NCBI RefSeq assembly: GCF_035978755.1
Contig: NZ_CP108414.1
Span: 2,356,001 to 2,420,000, forward strand
Length of the DNA stretch: 64,000 nucleotides
Origin: Streptomyces sp. NBC_01298
Lineage (GTDB): Bacteria > Actinomycetota > Actinomycetes > Streptomycetales > Streptomycetaceae
Direction: 5' to 3'
The translations under genes were made by a program, and so were the position numbers. Below the pieces are notes generated by a model. That model saw only the letters and a program-made list of their open reading frames with translations. It was not told where the DNA came from and did no database searches. Positions 25,568 through 33,247 of the stretch are shown here, in pieces. Numbering within the stretch: the stretch's first letter is position 1; the number at the start of each line of letters is the position of its first letter.

Positions 25568-26442
25568 CGCGGTGGCTCCTCGGCGGTGTGGGCGGCGTTC
25601 CAGGTGGCGGGGTCGATGCGGCCCCCGTACAGAGGGAGTTCGAGGGCAGGGTCGCCGGGGCGGAACTGGTCCCAGATCCGGTTGAGACCCGCGGTGCCGT
25701 AGCGGCGGACGTTGCTGACCTCGTCGAGGTCGATCACGTCGGTGAGGGTGGAGTCGCCGGCATCGACGGTTTCGGCGCGCACCGTGCCCTGTGGATCGAT
25801 GACGAGGCTGCGGCCGATGCCGGACGGGGCAGCGGAATTGACGCTGGCGACGAAGACCTGATTGGCGATGGCGTTGGCGCGGTTGAGGACGACTTCCTGC
25901 GCGCGGTCGCTCGTCGACGTGCGGACCACGTTGACGATCAGGTCGGCGCCCATCCAGGCCAGATGGCGGGAGATTTCGGGGAACCAGGTGTCGTAGCAGA
26001 TGGACAGTCCGATGCGGCCGACCCCGGCGAGGTCGACGACCTCGAACCGGTTGCCCGGTGCGGTCGTCTCGTACGGGCGCCACGGGCAGATCTTGCGGTA
26101 CGCGGCGAGGCGCTCACCCCGTGGTGAATAGACCGGTGTCGTGTTGTGGACGCGGCCGCCGGTGCCCCGCTCGTAGACGCTGCCGGGTACGAGCCAGATG
26201 CCCAGATCCCCCGCGAGCTCGGCGAAGACCGCATCGCGTTTGCCGTCGAGCGGCTCGGCCGCCTTCTCCGGGTCGGCCGGGACGCCGGGGGCGCTCTCGC
26301 CGAGGTGCAGTTCGGGGTAGACGACGAGGGCGCCGGGGGCGCGCAGTTTCACGCGCCTCTCCACGTCGGCGGCAAAGCCTGCGAGGTCGTCGGCCGGGCG
26401 GCCGGGCGCTTGGGCGAGGATCAGGGGCAGGGGGCGGGCCAT
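25564..26442 (-). CDS. Nitrilase-superfamily amidohydrolase (copy 2)
   Basis: 292 residues with triad E44 (VVYPELHLG), K117 (YRKICPW) and C149 (LSICYDTWFPE). It is a paralogue of the copy at 5972-6877: shared blocks include the segment after Lys (PWRPYETTAPGN against PWMPYETSVPGD) and HLAWMGADLI against TLAWMGAEVI. Predicted amidase or carbamoylase in the cytoplasm. First gene of an operon with an amino-acid permease and a GHKL ATPase. The region 105-156 bp upstream carries the two-part motif shared with the first nitrilase operon, so both are probably expressed together. Confidence 0.92.
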   Translation of the reverse strand: MARPLPLILAQAPGRPADDLAGFAADVERRVKLRAPGALVVYPELHLGESAPGVPADPEKAAEPLDGKRDAVFAELAGDLGIWLVPGSVYERGTGGRVHNTTPVYSPRGERLAAYRKICPWRPYETTAPGNRFEVVDLAGVGRIGLSICYDTWFPEISRHLAWMGADLIVNVVRTSTSDRAQEVVLNRANAIANQVFVASVNSAAPSGIGRSLVIDPQGTVRAETVDAGDSTLTDVIDLDEVSNVRRYGTAGLNRIWDQFRPGDPALELPLYGGRIDPATWNAAHTAEEPPR

Positions 26443-26546
26443 GCGGGAACACCAGCCAATCGAAGGGAGCGCTTTACCCAGAGAAGTCGACGGAGATTCG
26501 TGCGCCGATAACCAAAAGTTCCGGTGAAATCAGAATGCTCCCAGTC

Positions 26547-26598
26547 AGCCATAGCCTCAAATACTTGGAAGGGTTCATTATCATGCCTTTGGGGCATG
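26547..26598 (-). promoter_or_regulatory. Two-part promoter/operator motif, copy B
   Basis: Plus strand ATAGCCTCAAATACTTG (26551-26567), 14-bp spacer, then CATGCCTTTGGGGCATG (26582-26598). It matches copy A at 12302-12353: 16 of 17 in the first block, the same spacer length, same palindrome arms. Lies upstream of the second nitrilase operon in the same orientation as copy A to its operon. Confidence 0.75.
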
Positions 26599-26772
26599 AG
26601 AGTGCTGACTGTCGGTCGTCGTGCCCTGCGAATCACCCTGACGGCGCCGCCCGCCACCAGGGGCGGCATCCATCTCACTGCCCCGGGAGGTAACGCCTGC
26701 ATTGCAGGGTGTAATCGGTGATGATCTCAACGCCCACCTTGCGTCACGGCCCGTAACCTCTACCCTCCGTGC

Positions 26773-27729
26773 ATGTCATTCCTCTCACGTCGCCGCAGAC
26801 AGGCTCGTCTCGTCCTGGAGTTCGACGACGCTGCCCTCAGCCGGCTGCTGAAGTCCCTCCAGCCGACGACAAGTACGGGCGCGATCGCGACGACGGACCT
26901 GTACATGGCCCAGATATCCCGTCTCCTGGACCAGAGCCGGGACGACTGGGACCGCCGCACCCACCAGCTCTCCGTGCTGGCGTACCGCCTGTCCGAATCG
27001 CACGGGCCCCGCGCCTGGGCCACTCGTGAGCCGCGCAACGCGAGCGCGCTCGTCCTCTCCGCATGGGCGCAGCTCGCACGCGGACGCTCCCGGGGGCGTC
27101 TGGAGGACGCGGCCGGCATAGCCGACAGCTGTCTGCGCGCCGCCGAACTGGCGCCTGAGGATCCCACTCCCTGGGTGGTCCTGCTGGGTCTGTCACGGCT
27201 GGAACGCCGCAGTCAGCCGGAGGTGTTCGGCCTGTGGAACGAGGCACTGACCCGCGACCGCTGGAACCGCGAGGCGTACCTGAGCATGCTGCGCTATCTG
27301 GGGCCGGAGGAGATGGGATCGCGCATCCAGGTACTGGACTTCGTCGACGCGGTCCGCGCCCGCACACCCGCGAACGCGCCCTGCGCGGCCGCCGAGCTCA
27401 CCGCCCAGGTTCTGCAGTACCACTCCGTCCTCGCCCTGGGCGGAGTCGAGGCGCTGATGGCACGCAACCACTGGTCCCACGCATCGGCCGCCCAGGCCCT
27501 CGACCGTGCGGCACACACCTGGGCCCAGCCCGGGTTCTTCCACCACGCGGCGGCCCTCGCCGACCTGAACCTGCTGGCCTACGCGCTGATGGCCGCCGAG
27601 CGGCGCCGCGAGGCCCGTCCGGTCTTCGAGGCGATCAACGGTACGGTCGCGGCCTGGCCCTGGAGCGTCGGAGGCGACCCGGTGTCCGAGTTCGAGAAGG
27701 CGCGGATCAGGAGCGGGACCGGCGTGTGA
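26773..27729 (+). CDS. Hypothetical TPR-like helical protein
   Basis: 318 residues, all helical in appearance. Segments such as ALVLSAWAQLARGRSRGRLE, CLRAAELAPEDPTPWVVLLG and EVFGLWNEALTRDRWNREAY resemble tetratricopeptide-type repeats (W/LG/Y positions, A-x-P turns). No signal peptide, no membrane segment, no catalytic motif. Similar proteins are common and uncharacterised in Streptomyces. The ATG at 26773 has no clear ribosome site close by, so the transcript may be leaderless or nearly so. Single gene. Confidence 0.6.
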   Translation: MSFLSRRRRQARLVLEFDDAALSRLLKSLQPTTSTGAIATTDLYMAQISRLLDQSRDDWDRRTHQLSVLAYRLSESHGPRAWATREPRNASALVLSAWAQLARGRSRGRLEDAAGIADSCLRAAELAPEDPTPWVVLLGLSRLERRSQPEVFGLWNEALTRDRWNREAYLSMLRYLGPEEMGSRIQVLDFVDAVRARTPANAPCAAAELTAQVLQYHSVLALGGVEALMARNHWSHASAAQALDRAAHTWAQPGFFHHAAALADLNLLAYALMAAERRREARPVFEAINGTVAAWPWSVGGDPVSEFEKARIRSGTGV

Positions 27730-28435
27730 GTTGCGGGGACCCCCACCCCTCGACGAGGCGGGCCGGACGGCCCTGACGGCGGAGCAACGTGGCAGGGGGA
27801 CGTCAACCGCGGATGATGTTCCCGACCTCGGGGGTCCTTCCGGCCATGGGTGACGTCGAACATGACGTCACGGGCCGCCGGCCGTCATGCGTCCTTCGAT
27901 CTCGCCGGGGGTGCCGGCAGGAGTCGAGTAGCGGGGTCCTCCGTTACTGGGAGACACCGGCGCCGTTCTCCCCCGCATCGGCCGCTACCGCGACCTTGCC
28001 ATGCCGTGGCACGACCAGGCCAGGTCGGCGACTACAACGAGGGATCGATCCGCAACCCCGAGCCCGTATACCAGCGTCTCGACGCCCGCCGAACTGCTCG
28101 GCAGCCAGTGCCACAGCCACTTCAGGGTACCCACCGCGATACAGCGGACGGGCTCCGCACAGTAGTCGCCAATCACGCATGACGACCCATCAGGGGACAT
28201 CGGCTGACATTGGCCCGAGGGCCGGCGAAACGATCCCAGCTCGACCGGCATCGGCTAGCCGACGTCGCTACAGCGCGTGACCGACAGGGGCCCCGCCCAT
28301 CGAGCCGGCGAGGCCGGCATTCAGCACTGCGGCACACGAAAACCTGCCTTCCCAGCCGGACGCACGAACCGGCCGGGAAGGCGACTCTCGGCAATGACGC
28401 CACGTCAGCCAACACTGACACCCCGTCAAGGAATG
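27730..28435. other. 700 bp without a recognisable gene
   Basis: Several short frames exist on both strands; none matches a family I know. Base composition stays high GC. Likely decayed sequence left of the att-like region. Confidence 0.4.
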
Positions 28436-28537
28436 CCTCCCGCGAGCGTCAAATGAGCGTCACGAGCGTCATTTCAGCGTCAAGATATCGCCCGTAACGC
28501 CCGTAACGCACATAACGCACATCGACAAACGTGCTGG

Positions 28538-28594
28538 TCAGGCGTCCTTCGCCACCCGCTCCAGGATCGCCACGCACTCCACGTGGTGGGTCAT
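28538..28594 (-). pseudogene. 3' tail of a TrmA-family RNA methyltransferase gene
   Basis: The minus strand reads MTHHVECVAILERVAKDA and stop, which is the usual end of Streptomyces TrmA/RlmD-class uracil-5 methyltransferases. No upstream part of the gene exists: immediately above it sits the att-like segment. A gene tail carried in isolation between arm repeats is what an integrative element that targets the 3' end of that gene would contain. Confidence 0.65.
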
Positions 28595-28601
28595 CGAAAT
28601 A

Positions 28602-28715
28602 AGATCTATCAAAAACAGGTCAAAGAAAACCGCAGGTCAGCGGCTCGCTAGGCATAAATTGGACAGGCCACTGGTGTGCGTTACGTGCAGAGTGGGCGGT
28701 ATGTGCAGCGCTCTG
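28602..28715. repeat. Att-like repeat, full-site copy
   Basis: Same orientation as 3887-4003. Identical blocks: AGATCTA (28602-28608), AAGAAAACCG (28623-28632), AGGTCAGCGGC (28634-28644), GGACA, and the TGCxTTAxGTGCA and GGGCGxTAxGTGC elements. 24.7 kb separates the two copies. Confidence 0.65.
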
Positions 28716-29098
28716 ACGCTCTTTGCCCGCCTCTTTTCGCGGAAAACAGGGCCCAAGCAGCCCGGAAAGCCGGTCAGGCACGAAGGGGACACCGCTGGCT
28801 CGACGAGGACGTCCGGAGAACCATTCCAACCTGGCTGCGGGACCCCGACGCCCGCCCCAGGACTCTCACCGAGGCAGCTCGCGCCGTCTCTCTGTGTGTG
28901 TGGCTGCCTCGCCCATCCTGCGAGGATTGGGATCTTGGTCGGCGTACTCCCGGGAGGCGAAACGCCCAGGCCCAGCCTGGTCAGATGCCTGGAACACGGA
29001 GGTGAGCGTGCCACGCGCCTGCTTCGCTCGGCTCCCGGGAGCGCTGCCATCGCCGGTATGCGCACCGCGGGGCCACGGTTTGGGGCATGCTGGTGAGC
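28716..29098. other. 380 bp without a recognisable gene
   Basis: A plus-strand frame through 28780-28900 (RWLDEDVRRTIPTWLRDPDA) looks coding but lacks a family match and a clear start. The last ~50 bp hold the promoter of the AbiE-like pair. Confidence 0.35.
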
Positions 29099-29422
29099 AT
29101 GAGCAGCAGGTACGCACAGCTTCGGCCGTACATCCTGCCGGGCTCGCTCGGGGAGCTGAGCGGGCCGGCGGACGGCCTTGTGGTCCTGCCCCGGCACCTG
29201 GACTGGGGCCCGCACTACGAATACGACCTGGCCGATGACGCCGACGTAGTGCTGATGTACGAGCGGGTGATCCGCGAGGCGCAGACGCCCGAGGACCTGC
29301 ACGCTCACCTCAATGCCGACGTGCTGCGGAGTCACTGGCGGGCCCTGTTCCTGCCCGGCCCGGCGAGGGCCGCCTGGGAGGCCCGTTTCCCCCAGCTCGC
29401 CAGTGCGGCGGCGGCCGCGTAG
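29099..29422 (+). CDS. Small antitoxin-like partner of AbiEii protein
   Basis: 107 residues (MSSRYAQLRPYILPGSLGEL). Contains GPADGLVVLPRHLDWGPHYE, YDLADDADVVLMYERVIREA, LHAHLNADVLRSHWRALFLP. I recognise it as the short protein that regularly precedes AbiEii-type genes in Streptomyces; its fold is not known to me. An ATG 12 bases earlier is an equally possible start. The stop TAG overlaps the GTG start of the next gene (TAGTG), so both are translated together. By position it is the presumed antitoxin or cofactor. Confidence 0.65.
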   Translation: MSSRYAQLRPYILPGSLGELSGPADGLVVLPRHLDWGPHYEYDLADDADVVLMYERVIREAQTPEDLHAHLNADVLRSHWRALFLPGPARAAWEARFPQLASAAAAA

Positions 29423-30204
29423 TGGAAGATCTGCACCATCGGCTCATCCGCATCGGTCTGGAAGCGCTCGCTGAGGACTTCGGATACCGGCTGGCGGGGG
29501 GATACGCCGTCCAGGCCCATCGTCTCGTCAGTCGCGTCAGTGACGACGTCGATCTGTTCACCCCGATCGGACGCGCCGAGGGGGAGCTGCCGCAGGCGAT
29601 CGCTCGTCTCGCCGAGGCGTACCGGACGGCCGGGTACCTGGTGCAGGTCACCCAGCAGGCGCAGGTGTACGCCCGCCTGCACGTCACAGATCCCGGCTCC
29701 GGCTCGCAGTCCAAGGTGGAACTGGTCGGTGACCTGCTGCACCACCCGCCGGTCGAATCGGACCTCGGACCGGTCCTCCACCTCGACGACCTCGCCGCGG
29801 CCAAGACCGGGGCTCTGTTCGGCCGCGCCGAAGTCCGGGATGCCATCGACGTCAACGCGATGCTGAAGGCCGGCTACACCCACGCTCGGCTGCTCGAACT
29901 CGCTGCACAGAACGAGGCCGAACCCAATCTTGACGAGTACGCGGCTGCCCTCGCCCGCGTCCAGCACCACACCGACAGACAGTTCGCCGCATACGGCCTC
30001 GATGCCCCGGCCGCGGCCGCAATCCGCCAGGAGTTCTCCGCCTGGCACCGCGAACTCACCGACCGAGTCCTTGCCGAGGCCGCGAGAGACTGCGAGTCGC
30101 AGGCCGAGTCGTCCACAGACCAACCCGACAAGCAGGCCGAAAGCCCACTCCCCACCCCCCCGCCCCGTCCGGGCCCGGACCACGGGAAACCTACCAAGCG
30201 CTAG
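29422..30204 (+). CDS. AbiEii/AbiGii-type nucleotidyltransferase (toxin-like)
   Basis: 260 residues. The nucleotidyltransferase signature is visible: GGYAVQAHRLVSRVSDDVDL (motif GG with D-x-D in DDVDLF), then SKVELVGDLL and HLDDLAAAKTGALFGRAEVR. In AbiE systems such a protein adds nucleotides to a target, halting growth on phage infection. C-terminal 40 residues are proline-rich and disordered. Its TAG stop is part of the CTAG at which the neighbouring IS5-type element is inserted, so the coding region is unchanged. Paired with the preceding small gene. Confidence 0.82.
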   Translation: MEDLHHRLIRIGLEALAEDFGYRLAGGYAVQAHRLVSRVSDDVDLFTPIGRAEGELPQAIARLAEAYRTAGYLVQVTQQAQVYARLHVTDPGSGSQSKVELVGDLLHHPPVESDLGPVLHLDDLAAAKTGALFGRAEVRDAIDVNAMLKAGYTHARLLELAAQNEAEPNLDEYAAALARVQHHTDRQFAAYGLDAPAAAAIRQEFSAWHRELTDRVLAEAARDCESQAESSTDQPDKQAESPLPTPPPRPGPDHGKPTKR

Positions 30205-30238
30205 GGCTTGTCTCCTTGACGAAGGTGCTGACTGCCTG

Positions 30239-30844
30239 TCAGTCGAACATGCCCGCGTAAGGGTCTGGTTCGCCAGTCATCGGGTCCAGGCCCGCGTGGA
30301 AGCGTCGTTCCTGCTCATCGTGATGGACGAAGGTGCCCACTCGTCCCCACAGGGAGAGGTCACTCAGGGGGCACGCGTCGAATTCGGCAGTCATGAGGCG
30401 CCGTAGGAACTCGGCCATACCGCAGTCGAACAGGGCCCAGTGGGGGTTGCCGTGCCTTCGCCAGACGACCACAGGCCATTGGTCGGGGTTCGGTCCGGTC
30501 ATCAGCCAGCCAAGCTCGTTCGCGTTGCAGCCGCTGCCCCAGGGCAGAACTCGGTCAGCACCCAGGTCAACCTCGGGTACTCCGCCATCCGCGGTCCACA
30601 GGTCGCGGAAGCCGGCTGTGTGACCGGTGATCGATGCCTGCCAGCCGTTCCCGGTCGGCAGAGGCGGGAGAACAATCAAGTCATCGATGCAGCCGCCGCC
30701 GTAGACAGCCATGAAGCTGCGATAGTCGGCAGGGAGAGGCGTGCTTAGGTGGGCTTCAACTACCGTCCAGTCCACCTGCTCGTCCGCACCCCATTCGTGG
30801 TGCAGGATCCGCTGCAGTGCCTCTATGTCGGTTCGACTGGTCAC
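30239..30844 (-). CDS. SMI1/KNR4 (SUKH) family protein
   Basis: 201 residues with the SUKH fold pattern: VEAHLSTPLPADYRSFMAVY, GGGCIDDLIVLPP, ADRVLPWGSGCNANELGWLM, PDQWPVVVWRRHGNPHWALF and CGMAEFLRRLM. In bacteria SUKH proteins mostly act as immunity proteins against polymorphic toxins or as parts of defence loci. It is located 68 bp downstream of the IS5 transposase in the same direction and inside the element's repeats, so it may move with it. No toxin gene adjoins it. Confidence 0.85.
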   Translation of the reverse strand: MTSRTDIEALQRILHHEWGADEQVDWTVVEAHLSTPLPADYRSFMAVYGGGCIDDLIVLPPLPTGNGWQASITGHTAGFRDLWTADGGVPEVDLGADRVLPWGSGCNANELGWLMTGPNPDQWPVVVWRRHGNPHWALFDCGMAEFLRRLMTAEFDACPLSDLSLWGRVGTFVHHDEQERRFHAGLDPMTGEPDPYAGMFD

Positions 30845-30912
30845 CTGTCCTCCCGGCTACTCGTACTGGTGCACGATATCTGGCCAGCATCGGCAAGTTC
30901 GGTCGGCAGTCG

Positions 30913-31772
30913 CTAACGTCTTGTCCACATGAGGATGGCTGCGAGGTGGAGTGCGGCCTGGTAGGCGATGGCGAGTTTGTCCGTCCGCAGCGCCAGGCCA
31001 CGCCATTGCTTGCGCCGGTTGATGCATCGTTCGACTGCGTTGCGCTGCTTGTACTCCTGGGTGTCGAACGCCGGCGGGCGACCGCCTGCGCTGCCTCGCC
31101 GCAGACGATGATCGACCTGGTCGGACGGCTGCGGGATGACGGCACGGATCCCGCGTCGGCGCAGCTGTCTCCGGATTGCGCGGGAGGAGTACGCGCGATC
31201 CGCCAGAACGACCTCTGGGCGAGTTCGTGGTCTCCCGCGTCCGCTCCGCGGAACGCGGATGCTGGCCATCACGGCTTCGAAGGCCGGTGCATCGCCGGCC
31301 TGGCCCGCGGTGACGTGGAAGGCCAGGGGCCGTGCATGGCTGTCGCTGGCGAGATGAACCTTTGTACTCAGGCCACCGCGGGAGCGTCCGAGCCCGTGAT
31401 CGGCTGGTTCCGCCTGGTGCGAAGCCCCCTTTTCCTCGCTCCAGCGGCATGTTGATGGGCCCGGCAGACGGTGGAGTCCACCGACACGGTCCAGCCGATG
31501 TCGTCACTATCGTCGGCCGCTGCCAGAACTGCGCCGAAGATTCGTTCCCAGGTGCCGTCGAGGGCCCACCTGGTCAGTCGCTTGTGAGCGGTCTGGAACG
31601 AGCCGAGCTCGTCCGGCAGGTCGCGCCACGGCGAGCAGGTGCGGTACTTCCACGCAATGGCCTCCAGGGTGCGGCGGTGATCGGCCCATCGCCGTCCGCG
31701 GACCGGATCGGCAGGCATCAGCGGCTCTAGCCGGACCCACATCGCATCAGTAATCACTAACCGAACAGACAC
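30913..31772 (-). CDS. IS5-family transposase, two frames with -1 shift
   Basis: Frame 1 (31368-31772): MSVRLVITDAMWVRLEPLMP, WADHRRTLEAIAWKYRTCSP, SVDSTVCRAHQHAAG with the first Asp. Frame 2 (from about 31430 to 30913): LGRSRGGLSTKVHLA, VVLADRAYSSRAIRRQLRRR with the second Asp, and YKQRNAVERCINRRKQW with the Glu. They overlap at GAAAAGGGGGCT, a slippery run giving a -1 shift, which is the normal programmed arrangement in the IS427 group. Catalytic DDE set is complete, so the enzyme may be active. Confidence 0.88.
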
Positions 31773-31844
31773 ATCCGATCAACTGACCAGCCCAGCAAAG
31801 AGACACGCCCTAGGCGCGCAGGCGCCGGTGCCAGAGTGAAGACA

Positions 31845-31868
31845 CTATTTGATCACTTCCGCCAGGAG
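31845..31868. repeat. 24-bp gene-tail repeat, copy 2
   Basis: CTATTTGATCAC...GCCAGGAG as at 3095-3118 with two mismatches; on the minus strand it reads GSWRK and stop. Here no body of the gene is left: the SRPBCC gene follows at once. Confidence 0.7.
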
Positions 31869-31870
31869 CC

Positions 31871-32317
31871 TTGATAAGGGTCGACGTGCTGAAGGAGGCC
31901 GTGATCGCCGCCCCCTGCGACCGGGTCGCCCCCTACGCCGCCGACCCCGCGCACGCGCCGGAGTGGTACGCCAACATCAGCTCCGCCGACTGGCGGACCC
32001 CGCCGCCTGTGACCGTCGGCTCCCGCGTCGCGTTCGTCGCCCGCTTCCTCGGAAGACGGCTGGCCTACACGTACGAGATCACCGTGTACGAGCCCGGCCG
32101 GCGCATGGTGATGCGGACGAAGGAGGACCTCTTCCCGATGGAGACCACCTACACCTGGGAGCCGTACGGGCAGGCCTCGGACCACACCCGCATGACACTC
32201 CGCAACCGGGGCGAGCCCAGTGGATTCGTCTCCCTCGGAGCCGGACTGATGGCCGCGGCCATGCGCCGGGCGCAGAACAAGGACCTGGCGGCGCTCAAGG
32301 CCCTGCTGGAGCGGTGA
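31871..32317 (+). CDS. SRPBCC-family (polyketide-cyclase-like) protein
   Basis: 148 residues: MIRVDVLKEAVIAAPCDRVA, APEWYANISSADWRTPPPVT, VGSRVAFVARFLGRRLAYTY, MRTKEDLFPMETTYTWEPYG and MTLRNRGEPSGF. This is the START/Bet v1-like helix-grip fold that binds a hydrophobic ligand; members here are called SRPBCC or CoxG-like. TTG is the only start that gives the full domain; the sequence just upstream comes from the duplicated gene tail, so the native promoter region was replaced. Ligand unknown. Confidence 0.8.
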   Translation: MIRVDVLKEAVIAAPCDRVAPYAADPAHAPEWYANISSADWRTPPPVTVGSRVAFVARFLGRRLAYTYEITVYEPGRRMVMRTKEDLFPMETTYTWEPYGQASDHTRMTLRNRGEPSGFVSLGAGLMAAAMRRAQNKDLAALKALLER

Positions 32318-32326
32318 GTACGGCCC

Positions 32327-32560
32327 TCACTTCGGCGAGAGGGTGCCGGCGAAGGCCAGTGCCGTCGTGACCCAGTGCTCCAGGACGGAGTCCTCCGCCA
32401 GGGCGGTGCCGCTCACGGTCACCCAGCCGCGCATCGGACGGCCGGTGAAGTCCATGGGCCGGGCCTCCGGGCGGGCGAGGGCCTGCTCGCTCCGGTCCGG
32501 ACCCACCCGCGCGATGACCTCGTCGCCGACCACGCCCACGGTCATGTTGCCGTGCAGCAG
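32327..32560 (-). pseudogene. TfoX N-terminal-domain protein, 3' remnant
   Basis: The minus strand reads LLHGNMTVGVVGDEVIARVG, PDRSEQALARPEARPMDFTG, RPMRGWVTVSGTALAEDSVL and ends FAGTLSPK, the second half of the small TfoX/Sxy-type proteins of actinobacteria. The first ~35 residues (including the usual MFGGLAF motif) are missing; upstream sequence is the 3' end of the peroxiredoxin gene. Probably truncated and silent. Confidence 0.75.
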
Positions 32561-32596
32561 GACCGGCCAGTGCGACCGGTGGCCGTTCCTTCCGGG

Positions 32597-33247
32597 CTAC
32601 CGGAGTGCCTGGATGATCTCGGCGGGCTCGGTACGACGTCGGTAGTCGCCGTGGACCTGAGCGAATACGATCTTGCCGTCGGGGTTGATGACATAGGTGG
32701 CCGGGGCGGGCAGCTCCCAGCTGCGGCTGTCGCCGCCGTTGTACGCGAGCGGATCGCTGCCGACCTGGAGATAGGTCTCGCGCATGGCCTCGTCGACTTC
32801 GAACAGGAGCCCGAAGGCGCGGGCGGTCGCGTTGCCTTCGTCGGACAGGACGGAGAATTCGAGCTCGTTCTTCTCGGCCGTCGACAAGGAGTGATCGGGT
32901 GTCTGGGGCGATATGGCGATCAACTGTGCGCCGAGCGAGCGGAATTCGTCGAGCGACTGCTGGTAGCTACGCAGCTGCAGATTGCAGTACGGGCACCACT
33001 CGCCCCGGTAGAAGGCGAGCACGACCGGCCCCTGGGTCAACGACTCCTCCAGGGAGACCTTTCGGCCGGTCTGGTCCGGGAGCGTGAAGGCTGGCGCCGT
33101 ATCGCCGGTCTTGACGGCCCGGGCGGCGAAGTCCACCAGGCCGAGGGCTTCCGCCTCCCCTCCGAACAGGTCCAACAGCTCGGCGGGAACCAGGGTCTTC
33201 AGGTGTTCCAGCAGCCCGGGTACCTGCGCGGCGTAGCTTTCCGCCAT
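32597..33247 (-). CDS. Peroxiredoxin-like (AhpC/TSA) protein
   Basis: 216 residues from ATG 33247 (GGAGAG upstream). N-terminal helix MAESYAAQVPGLLEHLKTLV, then a thioredoxin fold: GDTAPAFTLPDQTGRKVSLE, VVLAFYRGEWCPYCNLQLRS with a CxxC centre, LGAQLIAISPQTPDHSLSTA, VLSDEGNATARAFGLLFEVD, and PATYVINPDGKIVFAQVHGD. The WCPYC motif replaces the classical TxxC of true peroxiredoxins, as in the 'peroxiredoxin-like' subfamily; likely reduces peroxides with a disulfide formed in the CxxC. Divergent from an AraC regulator 167 bp away. Confidence 0.9.
   Translation of the reverse strand: MAESYAAQVPGLLEHLKTLVPAELLDLFGGEAEALGLVDFAARAVKTGDTAPAFTLPDQTGRKVSLEESLTQGPVVLAFYRGEWCPYCNLQLRSYQQSLDEFRSLGAQLIAISPQTPDHSLSTAEKNELEFSVLSDEGNATARAFGLLFEVDEAMRETYLQVGSDPLAYNGGDSRSWELPAPATYVINPDGKIVFAQVHGDYRRRTEPAEIIQALR

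Larger units (their letters stand above)
28444..28715. other. Att-like site with mirrored arm repeats
   Basis: Left arm: GAGCGTCA at 28444, 28455 and 28464 plus CAGCGTCA at 28475 (9-11 bp apart), then CCCGTAACGC, CCGTAACGCA and CATAACGCACAT (28491-28522). Centre: the 18-codon tail of a TrmA-type gene (28538-28594) and the AGATCTA...AAGAAAACCG segment. Right arm: inverted GTGTGCGTTACGTGC near 28674-28688, GGGCGGTATGTGC near 28694-28706 and TGACGCTC near 28713. The arms mirror one another around the centre, as integrase arm-type sites do around an attachment core. No integrase gene is present in the window. Confidence 0.6.
30201..31813 (-). mobile_element. IS5-family (IS427-like) element with SUKH passenger
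   Basis: Imperfect 18-bp inverted repeats, CTAGGGCTTGTCTCCTTG at 30201-30218 and CTAGGGCGTGTCTCTTTG (reverse) at 31796-31813, 16 of 18 identical, each including CTAG as likely target copy. Between them, in one direction, are a frameshifted IS5 transposase (30913-31772) and an SMI1/KNR4 gene (30239-30844). A nearer left end, expected at about 30870-30910, was sought and not seen. The passenger interpretation depends on the left repeat being the real end. Confidence 0.6.

Noticed and set aside
24197..26083. 628-codon version of the permease
   Set aside because: The first ~170 residues are an Arg-rich shadow of the nitrilase gene; the ATG at 25567 overlaps the nitrilase stop and begins a normal permease.
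27944..28251. Possible transposase remnant on the minus strand
   Set aside because: Some residues look protein-like but no catalytic motif or family could be matched.
28444..28520. CRISPR-like array from the GAGCGTCA and CGTAACGC repeats
   Set aside because: Units are 8-10 bp at 9-11 bp spacing with no spacers of CRISPR length and no cas genes; arm-type recombinase sites or iterons fit better.
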